Shown in pieces: positions 15,547-23,409 of a stretch of DNA of 46,664 bases. Source of the stretch: Thermoanaerobaculia bacterium (lineage in GTDB: Bacteria; Acidobacteriota; Thermoanaerobaculia; Thermoanaerobaculales; Sulfomarinibacteraceae); NCBI GenBank assembly GCA_027067575.1, contig JAMOVQ010000068.1:1-46664 (forward strand), in the 5' to 3' direction. Below the pieces are notes generated by a model. That model had not been told where the DNA came from. It saw only the letters and a program-made list of their open reading frames with translations, and did not search any database. The position numbers and the translations under genes were made by a program. Position 1 is the first letter of the stretch. Each line of letters begins with the position of its first letter.

Positions 15547-17537
15547 TCCGTCACCTCCCGCAGCAATCGCAAGATTTCCTCCTCCGCCTTCTTCAGGTCG
15601 GCGTCGATCTCCTCCAGCGGCCGCGGCGGCGTGTACGTGTAGAAGTGGCGGTTGAAGTTGACCTCGTAGCCGATCCTGTCCTTGCTCCGGTCCATCCAGG
15701 CATCGGGCACGTGGGGGAGAACCTCGCGCTCGAAGTAGGCTTTGATGTCGTCGGTGAGCGGTACGTTCTCGAAGTCGCGCAACCTGGGGTCTGGCTCGAA
15801 GCCGTCGCTCCGTCCTGCCTTTCTCACCGGTTCGGCCTTGGGATCGGTCCGTGTGAAAACGTCACGGAAGCGCTTCTGCTCGGTCTTCTTCCACTTCGAC
15901 TTGCGTTCATGCAGCAGATCCTGGATGCGCTCCCACACGGCGTTCCAGTCATACTGCGGATCGCGGCCGAGCACCTCGTCGATGGCCTGGATATCGTCGA
16001 GTAGGTACGGGTAGGCGTCGAGGAAGCGGGCTTTGTCTTCTGTGCTCATCTGGTAGCGGAGCCGCAGGGGCCGTTCGACGGTGACGCGGGTGTAGCCGAA
16101 ATCGGCGTTGTCAAAGATCTTGGAGCGCTCGCCGTCCTCGAAGCGGCCGTAGAGCTGGACGATCTCGGCGATCTGCGCCGCGGTGATATGACGGCGCTTG
16201 TCGCCCAGGCTCCGCTTACTCTCCTCGCTGCCGCCGGGGGCCCACAGATCGCGCGCGTCGAGGAGCTGGATCTTGCCCTTGCGGCGCTTCTCCTTGCGGT
16301 TGGTGACGATCCAGATGTAGGTGCCGATGCCGGTGTTGTAAAACATCTGTTCCGGCAGAGCGATGATCGCTTCGAGCCAATCGTTCTCGATGATCCACCG
16401 GCGGATGTTGCTCTCGCCCGACCCGGCACCGCCGGTGAAGAGCGGCGACCCGGAGAAAACGATCGCAAGACGAGAACCGTGCTTGCGCTCGGCTGGCCGC
16501 ACCGGCTCGAACTTGGAGATCATGTGCTGTAGAAAGAGCAGGGATCCGTCGTTCACACGTGGCAGGCCGGCGCCGAAGCGGCCGGCAAAGCCGAGTTTCT
16601 CGTGTTCCCGTTGAATTTCGTTCTTCTGTTTCTTCCAATCCACACCGAAAGGCGGGTTGGTCAGGAAGTAATCGAAGGTCTCTCCTTCGAACTGATCTTC
16701 CGTGAAGCTATCGCCAAAGCGGATGTTGTCTCCACCACCGTTGTGATCGACCTGTTTGATCAACATGTCCGAGGCTGCCGTGGCGAAGGCCCGCTTGTTG
16801 TAATCCTGACCGTATACGAAGAGCCGTGCGGCCGGGTGATGCTCGCGTAGGTAGTTCTGGGCCTCGGCCAGCATGCCACCGGTGCCGCAGGCCGGGTCAA
16901 GGAGCTTGCGCACCGTACCGGGCGTGGCGAGCAACTCATCGTCGTTCATGAACAGGATGCTGACCATCAACCGGATGACCTCGCGTGGTGTGAAGTGATC
17001 CCCTGCGGTCTCATTCGCCAGCTCGTTGAAACGGCGGATGAGGTTCTCGAAGATCAGTCCCATCTGCTCGTTTGGCACCCGGTCGGGGTGCAGGTCCACG
17101 TCGCAGAACTTCGAGACGACGAGATACAGGATGTTCGCCTCCTGCATCTTCTCGATTTCAGTCTCGAACTCGAAGTACTCGAAGATGCGCCGGACGTTGG
17201 CCGAGAAGCCCTCGATGTAGCTGACGAGGTGCTGGGCGATGTGGTCCGGATCGCCCTTCAGCTTCTCGAAATCGAGAGGCGAGTGGTTGTGAAAGCGTTG
17301 GCCCGCCGCACGATTCAGCTTGGCGTCCAGCGCCTCACCCTTGAGCTTCCCGTGCCAACGCTCGTGCTCCGCCAACACCTTGGCCTTGCTGGGCGCCAGC
17401 ACACAATCGAACCGACGAAGAACGGTCATGGGCAACATCACGCGCTCGTACTGCGGCGGCCGGTACGGCCCGCGCAGCAGGTCGGCGATCTGCCAGATCA
17501 GGTTCGAGAAGTAGTTATGGTCAGGCATGGCATGCAT
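15543..17537 (-). CDS. hsdM: Type I restriction-modification DNA methyltransferase subunit (HsdM)
   Basis: A 664-residue N6-adenine methyltransferase. The N-terminal helical domain (residues 1-170, YFSNLIWQIADLLRG) is followed by HFTPREVIRLM, the SAM-binding motif LLDPACGTGGML (DPACGTGG at 214-221) and the catalytic NPPFG (294-298). The C-terminal about 180 residues (from the region RRHITAAQIAEIVQLYG) form an extension beyond the usual 500-residue HsdM, as in the longer HsdM subclass. The first codon may be ATG 17537 or ATG 17528 (MPDHNYF); both lie inside the 3' end of the upstream remnant reading frame. It is the first intact gene of the defence operon and overlaps hsdS by 4 bp. Confidence 0.94.
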   Translation of the reverse strand: MHAMPDHNYFSNLIWQIADLLRGPYRPPQYERVMLPMTVLRRFDCVLAPSKAKVLAEHERWHGKLKGEALDAKLNRAAGQRFHNHSPLDFEKLKGDPDHIAQHLVSYIEGFSANVRRIFEYFEFETEIEKMQEANILYLVVSKFCDVDLHPDRVPNEQMGLIFENLIRRFNELANETAGDHFTPREVIRLMVSILFMNDDELLATPGTVRKLLDPACGTGGMLAEAQNYLREHHPAARLFVYGQDYNKRAFATAASDMLIKQVDHNGGGDNIRFGDSFTEDQFEGETFDYFLTNPPFGVDWKKQKNEIQREHEKLGFAGRFGAGLPRVNDGSLLFLQHMISKFEPVRPAERKHGSRLAIVFSGSPLFTGGAGSGESNIRRWIIENDWLEAIIALPEQMFYNTGIGTYIWIVTNRKEKRRKGKIQLLDARDLWAPGGSEESKRSLGDKRRHITAAQIAEIVQLYGRFEDGERSKIFDNADFGYTRVTVERPLRLRYQMSTEDKARFLDAYPYLLDDIQAIDEVLGRDPQYDWNAVWERIQDLLHERKSKWKKTEQKRFRDVFTRTDPKAEPVRKAGRSDGFEPDPRLRDFENVPLTDDIKAYFEREVLPHVPDAWMDRSKDRIGYEVNFNRHFYTYTPPRPLEEIDADLKKAEEEILRLLREVTE

Positions 17538-17664
17538 CCAGAAACACTCTTGATGGTAGTGGAGTCATGAGCTGAGACCTCCTGGATGCGGATTGTAATC
17601 CCGTCCAGCCGGAGTGGCTGTTGTCCACGATGAAGAGATGCTTGCCAGCCGATTCCAGAGTCAT
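17521..17664 (-). pseudogene. Possible truncated start of a PLD-domain helicase gene, preceding hsdM
   Basis: A 47-codon frame starting at the ATG 17662-17664, with a GGAG-type ribosome-binding site just upstream (complement of about 17667-17675). Residues 9-23 read HLFIVDNSHSGWTGL, which resembles the beginning of large PLD-like helicase proteins as I remember them (LFIVDNSDxxWxxLxYLxEW). These proteins are often found in defence islands. After GLQ the similarity stops and the frame runs SASRRSQLMTPLPSRV to a TGA that overlaps the hsdM start. I read it as the surviving 5' end of a deleted gene, now acting as a leader frame for hsdM. The family match rests on about 15 residues and memory, so confidence is moderate. 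Confidence 0.45.
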
Positions 17665-18451
17665 CGCCTCTCCCCCACTCTAGCGACGCCGTTCCGACGG
17701 AACCAGCACCTCGGGATCCGGAGGTTCATGGTGACTGGGACTCTCCAGCACATCCTGATGGAAGCCTAGCACAGGAACGTACCTGGGAAGATCAGACCGG
17801 GACGCCGTCCCTGGTCGGGGGGAATCAGCGCGATAAAGACCCCGGCCTGAAGTTTCAGCACACGCCCCCAGCCGGGGCGATACGCCCCCAAACGGGCTCA
17901 TCGACGGCCGGGGAGTGTCCCCCGGGATGGCCGCTGCGGGGGTCCGGGAGGAGCCCGAGGCACATCAACCTGCGAGGGATTGCTTCGTCACTCGCCTTCG
18001 GCGAGTTCCTCGCAATGACAGGGTGAGGGGATGACGCATGGGGGGGCATGACGACCGTGCGGAGCGCGGGGAGACGGCGGCCGGTTCGGCCGGCGGGGAC
18101 AGTGTCCGCCGGACAGGCGGATGGGGAGTGTCCCCTCTTCCTGCAAGTCAGCCCGCGATCTTCCCGCTTGCGTTCTGCCCCGCACGTCTTCGGACCTCTC
18201 GCCGAGGAGAGTCATCCCTCGGCAGAGCGGCATCGCGGTCTGGTGGGTTCCGTTCGCCCGAGCGTTTCCCCTTTGGAGACCACGGATGAAATGCTTGCAG
18301 AGGAGCGGAGGCCGTGGCGTTGCTCGCGCGACGGCCATGCCCGGTGGACCCTTGCCTCCCGGTTGGTTTCGTGCAACGATTCGCGGGCACGAGCGAGACA
18401 CGGCCGCCGGTGCGGCGGCACCGATCCAGACTCTCCCAAAGGGGGTTCGAC
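17665..18451. other. Intergenic region at the right edge of the defence island
   Basis: No gene recognised over 787 bp. A weak -10-like GCTAGAGT box on the minus strand (TAGAGT, complement of 17677-17682) could serve the hsdM operon. Two GCCCCCA repeats flank GCCGGGGCGATAC at about 17870-17890. GGGGAGTGTCCCC occurs at about 17913 and 18124, and GGGGACAGTGTCC at about 18097. The inverted REP-like element A3 lies at 17974-18021. The rise back to very high G+C marks the right boundary of the acquired region. Open frames here lack starts and family similarity. Confidence 0.5.
17974..18021 (-). repeat. REP-like element A3 (inverted relative to A1 and A2)
   Basis: Read on the minus strand it begins TGTCATTGCGAGG and ends GAAGCAATCCCTC, the same ends as A1 and A2, and is followed by CAGGTTGA as in A2. 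It has the best hairpin of the three: ACTCGCC (17990-17996), loop TTC, GGCGAGT (18000-18006), plus an outer ATTGC/GCAAT pair. Such dispersed palindromes resemble bacterial REP elements mobilised by TnpA-REP transposases; none is encoded in the window. Confidence 0.7.
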
Positions 18452-20035
18452 ATGGCGCGAGAGGTACTTCTGGGCGACGAGGCGGTGGGCCTCGGCGCCG
18501 TCCATGCGGGCTTGAGCGGCGTCTACGGCTATCCGGGGACGCCCTCCACCGAGATCTTCGAGTTCGTCGAGGGGATCGCGAAGCGGCGCGGCGACATCCA
18601 GGCGACGTGGAGCCCCAACGAGAAGGTCGCCTACGAGGAGGCGCTCGGCATGAGCTGGGCGGGCAAGCGCACGCTGGTCACCATGAAGCACGTGGGGCTC
18701 AACGTGGCGGCGGACGCGTTCATGAACTCGGCCATCACGGGCACCAACGGCGCCCTGGTGCTGGCCGTGGCGGACGATCCCGGGATGCACTCGTCCCAGA
18801 ACGAGCAGGACAGCCGGTACTTCGCGAAGTTCGCGCTGATCCCGTGCTTCGAGCCGCGCAACCAGCAGGAGTGCTACGACATGACCCGGGACGCGATGGA
18901 CCTCTCCGAGGAGCTGGGCGTGCCGGTGATGCTCCGGCTGGTCACCCGGATCGCCCACAGCCGGGCGGCGGTGGAGACGACGGATGCGCCGCGGGAGCAG
19001 AACCCGCTCAGGCCCTCCAAGGACATCCGCAAGTGGACGCTGCTGCCCTCCAACGCGCGGGTGCAGTACCGCTCGCTGACGGAGAAGCAGCCGGCCATCG
19101 CCGATCGCGCCGAGTCGAGCCCCTACAACGTGCTCGAGCTGCGCGGCAGGCGCGGTGTGATCGCCTGCGGCATCACGATGAACTACGTCCTGGAGAACCT
19201 GCCCGAAGACCACGACCTCTCGATCCTGGCCATCGGCCAGTACCCGGTCCCGCTCGGGCTCGTCCGCAAGCTCGCCGACCACGTGGACGAGATCCTCGTG
19301 GTGGAGGACGGGTACCCGTTCGTCGAGGAGGCGGTCCGGGGTCCGTTCGGCCTGCCCGGCGTCACGGTGAAGGGCCGGATGACCGGCGAGCTGCCCCGGA
19401 CGGGCGAGCTCAACCCGGACCTGGTGCGGAAGGCGTTGGGCCTGCCCGATCCGCCCCACGCCGAGGTGGAGCTGCCGTCCCTCGCGGGCCGGCCGCCGAC
19501 GCTCTGCCCGGGCTGCCCCCACACCGACACCTACCGGGCGATGAACGAGGCCCTGGAGAAGTACGACCGCCCGCAGGTGTTCTCGGACATCGGCTGTTAC
19601 ACTCTCGGCGCGCTGCCGCCGCTGGAGGCGATCCACAGCTGCGTGGACATGGGCGCCTCCATCGGGATGGCCGTGGGTGCCGCCCACGCCGGGTACCGGC
19701 CCGCGGTCTCGGTGATCGGTGACTCGACCTTCGCCCACAGCGGGATCACCGGGCTGCTCTCGGCGGTCAACGGCAACGTGCCGGTGACGGTGGTCATCCT
19801 GGACAACGACACCGTGGCCATGACGGGCACCCAGGAGTCCCAGGCCACGGCGGAGCGGCTCGACCGGATCGTGCTGGGGCTCGGGATCGACCCGGAGCAC
19901 TTCCGGATCATCAACCCGGTGCCGAAGGAGCACGAGACCAACGTCCGGGTGTTCGCCGAGGAGCTGGCGCACGAGGGGCCGAGCGTCATCGTGGCCCGCC
20001 GCCCGTGCATCGAGAAGATCAAGCGGCACAAGTAG
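18452..20035 (+). CDS. iorA: Indolepyruvate:ferredoxin oxidoreductase alpha subunit lacking the C-terminal ferredoxin domain
   Basis: 527 residues from ATG 18452 with GGGGG upstream. It oxidatively decarboxylates aryl-pyruvates to aryl-acetyl-CoA using thiamine diphosphate, passing electrons to ferredoxin. Visible features: GVYGYPGTPSTEIFEFV (N-terminal pyrimidine-binding half), ATWSPNEKVAYEEALGMSWAG, then the thiamine half with LCPGCPHTDTYRAM, SDIGCYTLG, and the GDSTFAHSG ... LDNDTVAMTGTQ metal-diphosphate site. Typical IorA proteins run to 600-plus residues and end in two 4Fe-4S clusters. This one ends at RRPCIEKIKRHK, so that domain is absent. The stop codon is immediately followed by a good GGAGG for iorB, so a frameshift is unlikely. 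A separate ferredoxin must accept the electrons. First gene of an operon with iorB and an NDP-forming acyl-CoA synthetase. Confidence 0.93.
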   Translation: MAREVLLGDEAVGLGAVHAGLSGVYGYPGTPSTEIFEFVEGIAKRRGDIQATWSPNEKVAYEEALGMSWAGKRTLVTMKHVGLNVAADAFMNSAITGTNGALVLAVADDPGMHSSQNEQDSRYFAKFALIPCFEPRNQQECYDMTRDAMDLSEELGVPVMLRLVTRIAHSRAAVETTDAPREQNPLRPSKDIRKWTLLPSNARVQYRSLTEKQPAIADRAESSPYNVLELRGRRGVIACGITMNYVLENLPEDHDLSILAIGQYPVPLGLVRKLADHVDEILVVEDGYPFVEEAVRGPFGLPGVTVKGRMTGELPRTGELNPDLVRKALGLPDPPHAEVELPSLAGRPPTLCPGCPHTDTYRAMNEALEKYDRPQVFSDIGCYTLGALPPLEAIHSCVDMGASIGMAVGAAHAGYRPAVSVIGDSTFAHSGITGLLSAVNGNVPVTVVILDNDTVAMTGTQESQATAERLDRIVLGLGIDPEHFRIINPVPKEHETNVRVFAEELAHEGPSVIVARRPCIEKIKRHK

Positions 20036-20045
20036 GAGGAAGGCC

Positions 20046-20816
20046 ATGGAGAAGAACCTCGTTCTCGCGGGCGTGGGCGGCCAGGGGATCCTGTCCATCG
20101 CCTTCGTCATCGACAACGCCGCCCTGGAGGCCGGCTTCCACTTCAAGCAGGCGGAGGTCCACGGCATGTCCCAGCGGGGCGGCGCCGTGCAGTCCAACCT
20201 GCGGTACGCGGACCACCCGATCCACTCGGACCTGATCCCCGTGGGGAAGGTGGACATGGTGCTGTCGGTGGAGCCGCTGGAGGCGCTGCGGTACGCCGGG
20301 AGCCTCTCCCCCGAGGGGTGGATCGTGTCCAGCGTGACCCCGTACGTCAACATCCCGGACTACCCGCCCATGGAGGAGGTCCTGGCCAGCCTGACGGCGT
20401 TCCCTCACACGGTCCTCGTGGACACGGGCGCCGTGGCGAAGGCCGCGGGCAACCTCCGGGCGCAGAACATGGTGGCCGTGGGCGCCGCCGCGCCGCTGCT
20501 GGACTTCACCGACGAGCAGCTCCTGAAGTACGTGCGGAAGCTGTTCGCCCGGAAGGGCGAGAAGATCGTCGCCGTCAACGAGCGGGCGTACCGGTTCGGC
20601 AAGGCGGCGGGGCTGTTCTACCGCGGCCTGATCGAGGCGGGGCTGCCCGCGCGGGACGCGCTGACGGTGTCGTCCCGGATGGACCCGGCCACGGTGGAGC
20701 CGGAGCGCGCCGCCGACTGGGCGAGGCTGGCCTCGGACGCCGCGGCGCTCGAGGCCATCGCGGGCCAGGATGGGCTGCTGGACTGCCGCGAGGCCGCCGT
20801 CCCCGCCGCAGGCTGA
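20046..20816 (+). CDS. iorB: Indolepyruvate:ferredoxin oxidoreductase beta subunit
   Basis: A 256-residue member of the pyruvate-ferredoxin-oxidoreductase gamma family. MEKNLVLAGVGGQGILSIA is the signature start, followed by AEVHGMSQRGGAVQSNLRY and the PVGKVDMVLSVEPLEALR segment. It forms the CoA-facing partner of IorA. The gene begins 10 bp after iorA with GGAGGA spaced correctly. The C-terminal about 60 residues (from SSRMDPATVEPERAADWAR) exceed the minimal domain and are alpha-helical. No iron-sulfur motif is present, so neither subunit here supplies the missing ferredoxin clusters. Confidence 0.93.
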   Translation: MEKNLVLAGVGGQGILSIAFVIDNAALEAGFHFKQAEVHGMSQRGGAVQSNLRYADHPIHSDLIPVGKVDMVLSVEPLEALRYAGSLSPEGWIVSSVTPYVNIPDYPPMEEVLASLTAFPHTVLVDTGAVAKAAGNLRAQNMVAVGAAAPLLDFTDEQLLKYVRKLFARKGEKIVAVNERAYRFGKAAGLFYRGLIEAGLPARDALTVSSRMDPATVEPERAADWARLASDAAALEAIAGQDGLLDCREAAVPAAG

Positions 20817-20876
20817 GGCGGCGTCCTCCGCACGACGATCACCCGCCGGCCCCGGTGGCCGGCGGTGGGAGGTGAC

Positions 20877-23246
20877 ATGGTCGAGACCGCCGCGATCCGT
20901 GAGATCCTGGAGCGCGCCGCCGCCGACGGGCGGTGGAGCCTCTTCGAGCACGAGTGCTACGACCTGCTGGCCGCCACGGGCGCCGAGGCCGCGCCCCGCT
21001 ACCGGCTGATCCCGCCGGAGGACCGGCCCGGGCCGGCCGACTTGGCCGCCATCCCCGGCGAGAAGGTCGTGCTCAAGGTGGTCTCGCCCGACATCACCCA
21101 CAAGACCGAGGCCCGGGGCGTCCGGATCGTGGCGAAGGAGATCGGCGCGGTGGAGGCCGCGTTCGAGCTGATGCTGCGCGAGGTGCCCGAGGCGTACGCG
21201 GCGTACCTGGAGGGCCACCCGGGGCACCGCCCCGAGGCGCTCGAGGGGCTGGCGGGCACGGCGCTGGAGGCCAGGCTGCGGGAGCGGCTCCGCGGGATCC
21301 TGCTGTGCGAGTTCCGGCAGGCCGACGCCCAGGGGTTCGCCACGGAGCTGTTCGTGGGGATCCGCAACACGGCGGAGTTCGGGCCGATCATCTCGGCGGG
21401 GCTCGGCGGGGTGGAGATGGAGATTCTCGCGCGCTCGACGAAGCCGGGCGCCGCCGTGGCCATCTCCCCCACGGGGCTCGTGGACGGGAGGGAGTTCTTC
21501 GAGCTGTTCCGGCGGACGCTGTCGTACGAGCGGCTCTCCGGCGCCATGCGCGGCAGCCGCCGGCTCGTCACCGACGAGACGCTGATCGAGTGCTTCCAGG
21601 CGTTCATCGACACGGCCAACGCGTTCTCCACCGTGACGCCGGACGCGCCGTTCCACATCCAGGAGCTGGAGGTCAACCCGTTCCTCGTGTCGGGCGGCCA
21701 CATCGCGCCGGTGGACGGCGTCTGCTCGTTCTCCGGACCGGCGGCGGTCCGTCCGCCCCGGCCCGTGGCCAAGATCGCCAACCTGCTCGAGCCGCGGTCC
21801 GCGGCGGTGATCGGCGTGTCGGCGAAGGGGATGAACATGGGCCGGATCATCCTCAACAACATCGTCCGGGCCGGGTTCGACCGGGACGCCGTGTGGGCGA
21901 TCCGCCCCGACACGGAGTCGATCGACGGGATCCCGTGCGTGGGCTCCATCGCCGAGCTGCCGGTCAAGGTGGACCTGCTCGTGGTGGCCGTGGGCGCGGC
22001 CCAGGTCCCGGCGGTGCTCGACGAGCTGCTCGACCACGACCGGGCCAACGCGGTGATCCTGATCCCCGGCGGCCTGGGCGAGAAGGAGGGCAGCCAGGAG
22101 CTGGCCCGCCGGCTCAAGGCGCGGATCGAGGAGGCCCACACCCGGGGCGACGGCGGACCGGTGTTCATCGGCGGCAACTCCCTCGGCGTGATCTCCCACC
22201 CGGGCCGGTACGACACCATGTTCATCCCGGAGATCAAGCTGCCCAAGTCGCGGGGCGACCACGACCGGAACGTCTGCTTCCTCTCCCAGTCCGGCGCGTA
22301 CATCATCGCCAACCTCAGCCGGATGCCGTGGCTCGATCCGGCGTTCGCCCTCTCCATCGGGAACCAGATCGACCTGACCGCCGGCGACCTGCTCGGGTTC
22401 ATCAAGGACGACCCGCGGATCGACGTGTTCGCGGTCTACATGGAGGGGTTCCAGGCCGGGGACGGGCTGGCGTTCGCCCGGGCGGTCCGGGAGGCCGTGG
22501 CTGCGGGCAAGGACGTGGTGTTCTACAAGGCGGGCCGGACCTCGGCGGGGCGCTCCGCCACGGCCGGACACACGGCCAGCGTCGCCGGGGACTACGCCGT
22601 CTGCGAGGCGGCGCTGACCGAGGCCGGGGCGTTCGTGGCGTCGAGCTTCGACGAGTTCTCCGACCTGCTCCGGCTGTGCACCCGCCTCCGCGGCAAGACC
22701 GTGCGGGGCAACCGGCTCGCGGCGCTGTCCAACGCGGGGTTCGAGGCCGTGGGGATGGCCGACGCCATCGAGGGCGACGGGTTCCGGCTCGAGCTGGCGT
22801 CGTACTCTCCCGCCACGCGGGAGCGGCTGCAGGCGCTGCTGGCCGAGCACAGGCTGGACGGGCTCGTGGACGTCAAGAACCCGTTCGACATCACGCCCAT
22901 GGCGAACGACGCCGCGTACGCCGACCTGGTCGGGGCGCTGCTGGGCGACGATGCCGTGGACCTGGCCGTGGTGGGGATCGTCCCGCTGACGCCGGCGCTC
23001 GAGACGCTGCCGCCCTCGGACCGGTGGCCCGAGTCCGTGGAGCACGAGGAGTCCGTGGCGCGGCGGCTCCCGGCCGTGGCCGCGGGGTCCGACAAGCCCG
23101 TCGTGGTCGTGGTGGACTCCGGCGAGCTCTACGACCCGCTGGCGGAGACGCTGGAGGCCGGCGGGCTCCCCGTCTTCCGCGCCGCCGACCGCGCCGTCCG
23201 CGCGCTCCGAACCTGGAGCCGAACCCGTCTCACCCGCCGTCCCTGA
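20877..23246 (+). CDS. NDP-forming acyl-CoA synthetase, fused beta-alpha order
   Basis: 789 residues from ATG 20877, chosen for GGGAGG at good spacing over an in-frame GTG at 20865. It converts an acyl-CoA, ADP and phosphate to the acid, CoA and ATP. The N-terminal about 290 residues are an ATP-grasp domain (LKVVSPDITHKTEARGVRIV; LEVNPFLV). Then come a CoA-binding Rossmann domain (AVIGVSAKGMNMGRIILNN) and a succinyl-CoA-ligase-like region. KAGRTSAGRSATAGHTASVAG carries His565, the phosphorylated histidine (compare SHTGS in archaeal enzymes). The order ATP-grasp then CoA-binding is the reverse of the common alpha-beta fusion. Downstream of iorAB it would harvest energy from aryl-acetyl-CoA, as in fermentation of aromatic amino acids in Pyrococcus-like archaea. 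Confidence 0.9.
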   Translation: MVETAAIREILERAAADGRWSLFEHECYDLLAATGAEAAPRYRLIPPEDRPGPADLAAIPGEKVVLKVVSPDITHKTEARGVRIVAKEIGAVEAAFELMLREVPEAYAAYLEGHPGHRPEALEGLAGTALEARLRERLRGILLCEFRQADAQGFATELFVGIRNTAEFGPIISAGLGGVEMEILARSTKPGAAVAISPTGLVDGREFFELFRRTLSYERLSGAMRGSRRLVTDETLIECFQAFIDTANAFSTVTPDAPFHIQELEVNPFLVSGGHIAPVDGVCSFSGPAAVRPPRPVAKIANLLEPRSAAVIGVSAKGMNMGRIILNNIVRAGFDRDAVWAIRPDTESIDGIPCVGSIAELPVKVDLLVVAVGAAQVPAVLDELLDHDRANAVILIPGGLGEKEGSQELARRLKARIEEAHTRGDGGPVFIGGNSLGVISHPGRYDTMFIPEIKLPKSRGDHDRNVCFLSQSGAYIIANLSRMPWLDPAFALSIGNQIDLTAGDLLGFIKDDPRIDVFAVYMEGFQAGDGLAFARAVREAVAAGKDVVFYKAGRTSAGRSATAGHTASVAGDYAVCEAALTEAGAFVASSFDEFSDLLRLCTRLRGKTVRGNRLAALSNAGFEAVGMADAIEGDGFRLELASYSPATRERLQALLAEHRLDGLVDVKNPFDITPMANDAAYADLVGALLGDDAVDLAVVGIVPLTPALETLPPSDRWPESVEHEESVARRLPAVAAGSDKPVVVVVDSGELYDPLAETLEAGGLPVFRAADRAVRALRTWSRTRLTRRP

Positions 23247-23370
23247 GCCGGAGGGTAAACCGCCGGCCGGAACGAGTGTTCGAGCCGCGGGTGACCGGGG
23301 CGAAACGGGAACGGCGCCGCCACATGAACCGGTTCGAGTGCGTGGACCGAGTCCACAACCGGCCGGGGAT

Positions 23371-23406
23371 GATGGGGGCGGCGCCCGCAGAAGACGCCGC
23401 CCCATC
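23371..23406. terminator. Bidirectional hairpin between converging genes
   Basis: GATGGGGGCGGCG (23371-23383) pairs with CGCCGCCCCATC (23395-23406), 12 bp with one bulged G and an 11-base loop. It sits between the convergent acyl-CoA synthetase and thioredoxin-lipoprotein genes, immediately after the latter's stop. No long T run follows, so termination strength is uncertain. Confidence 0.55.
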
Positions 23407-23409
23407 CCC

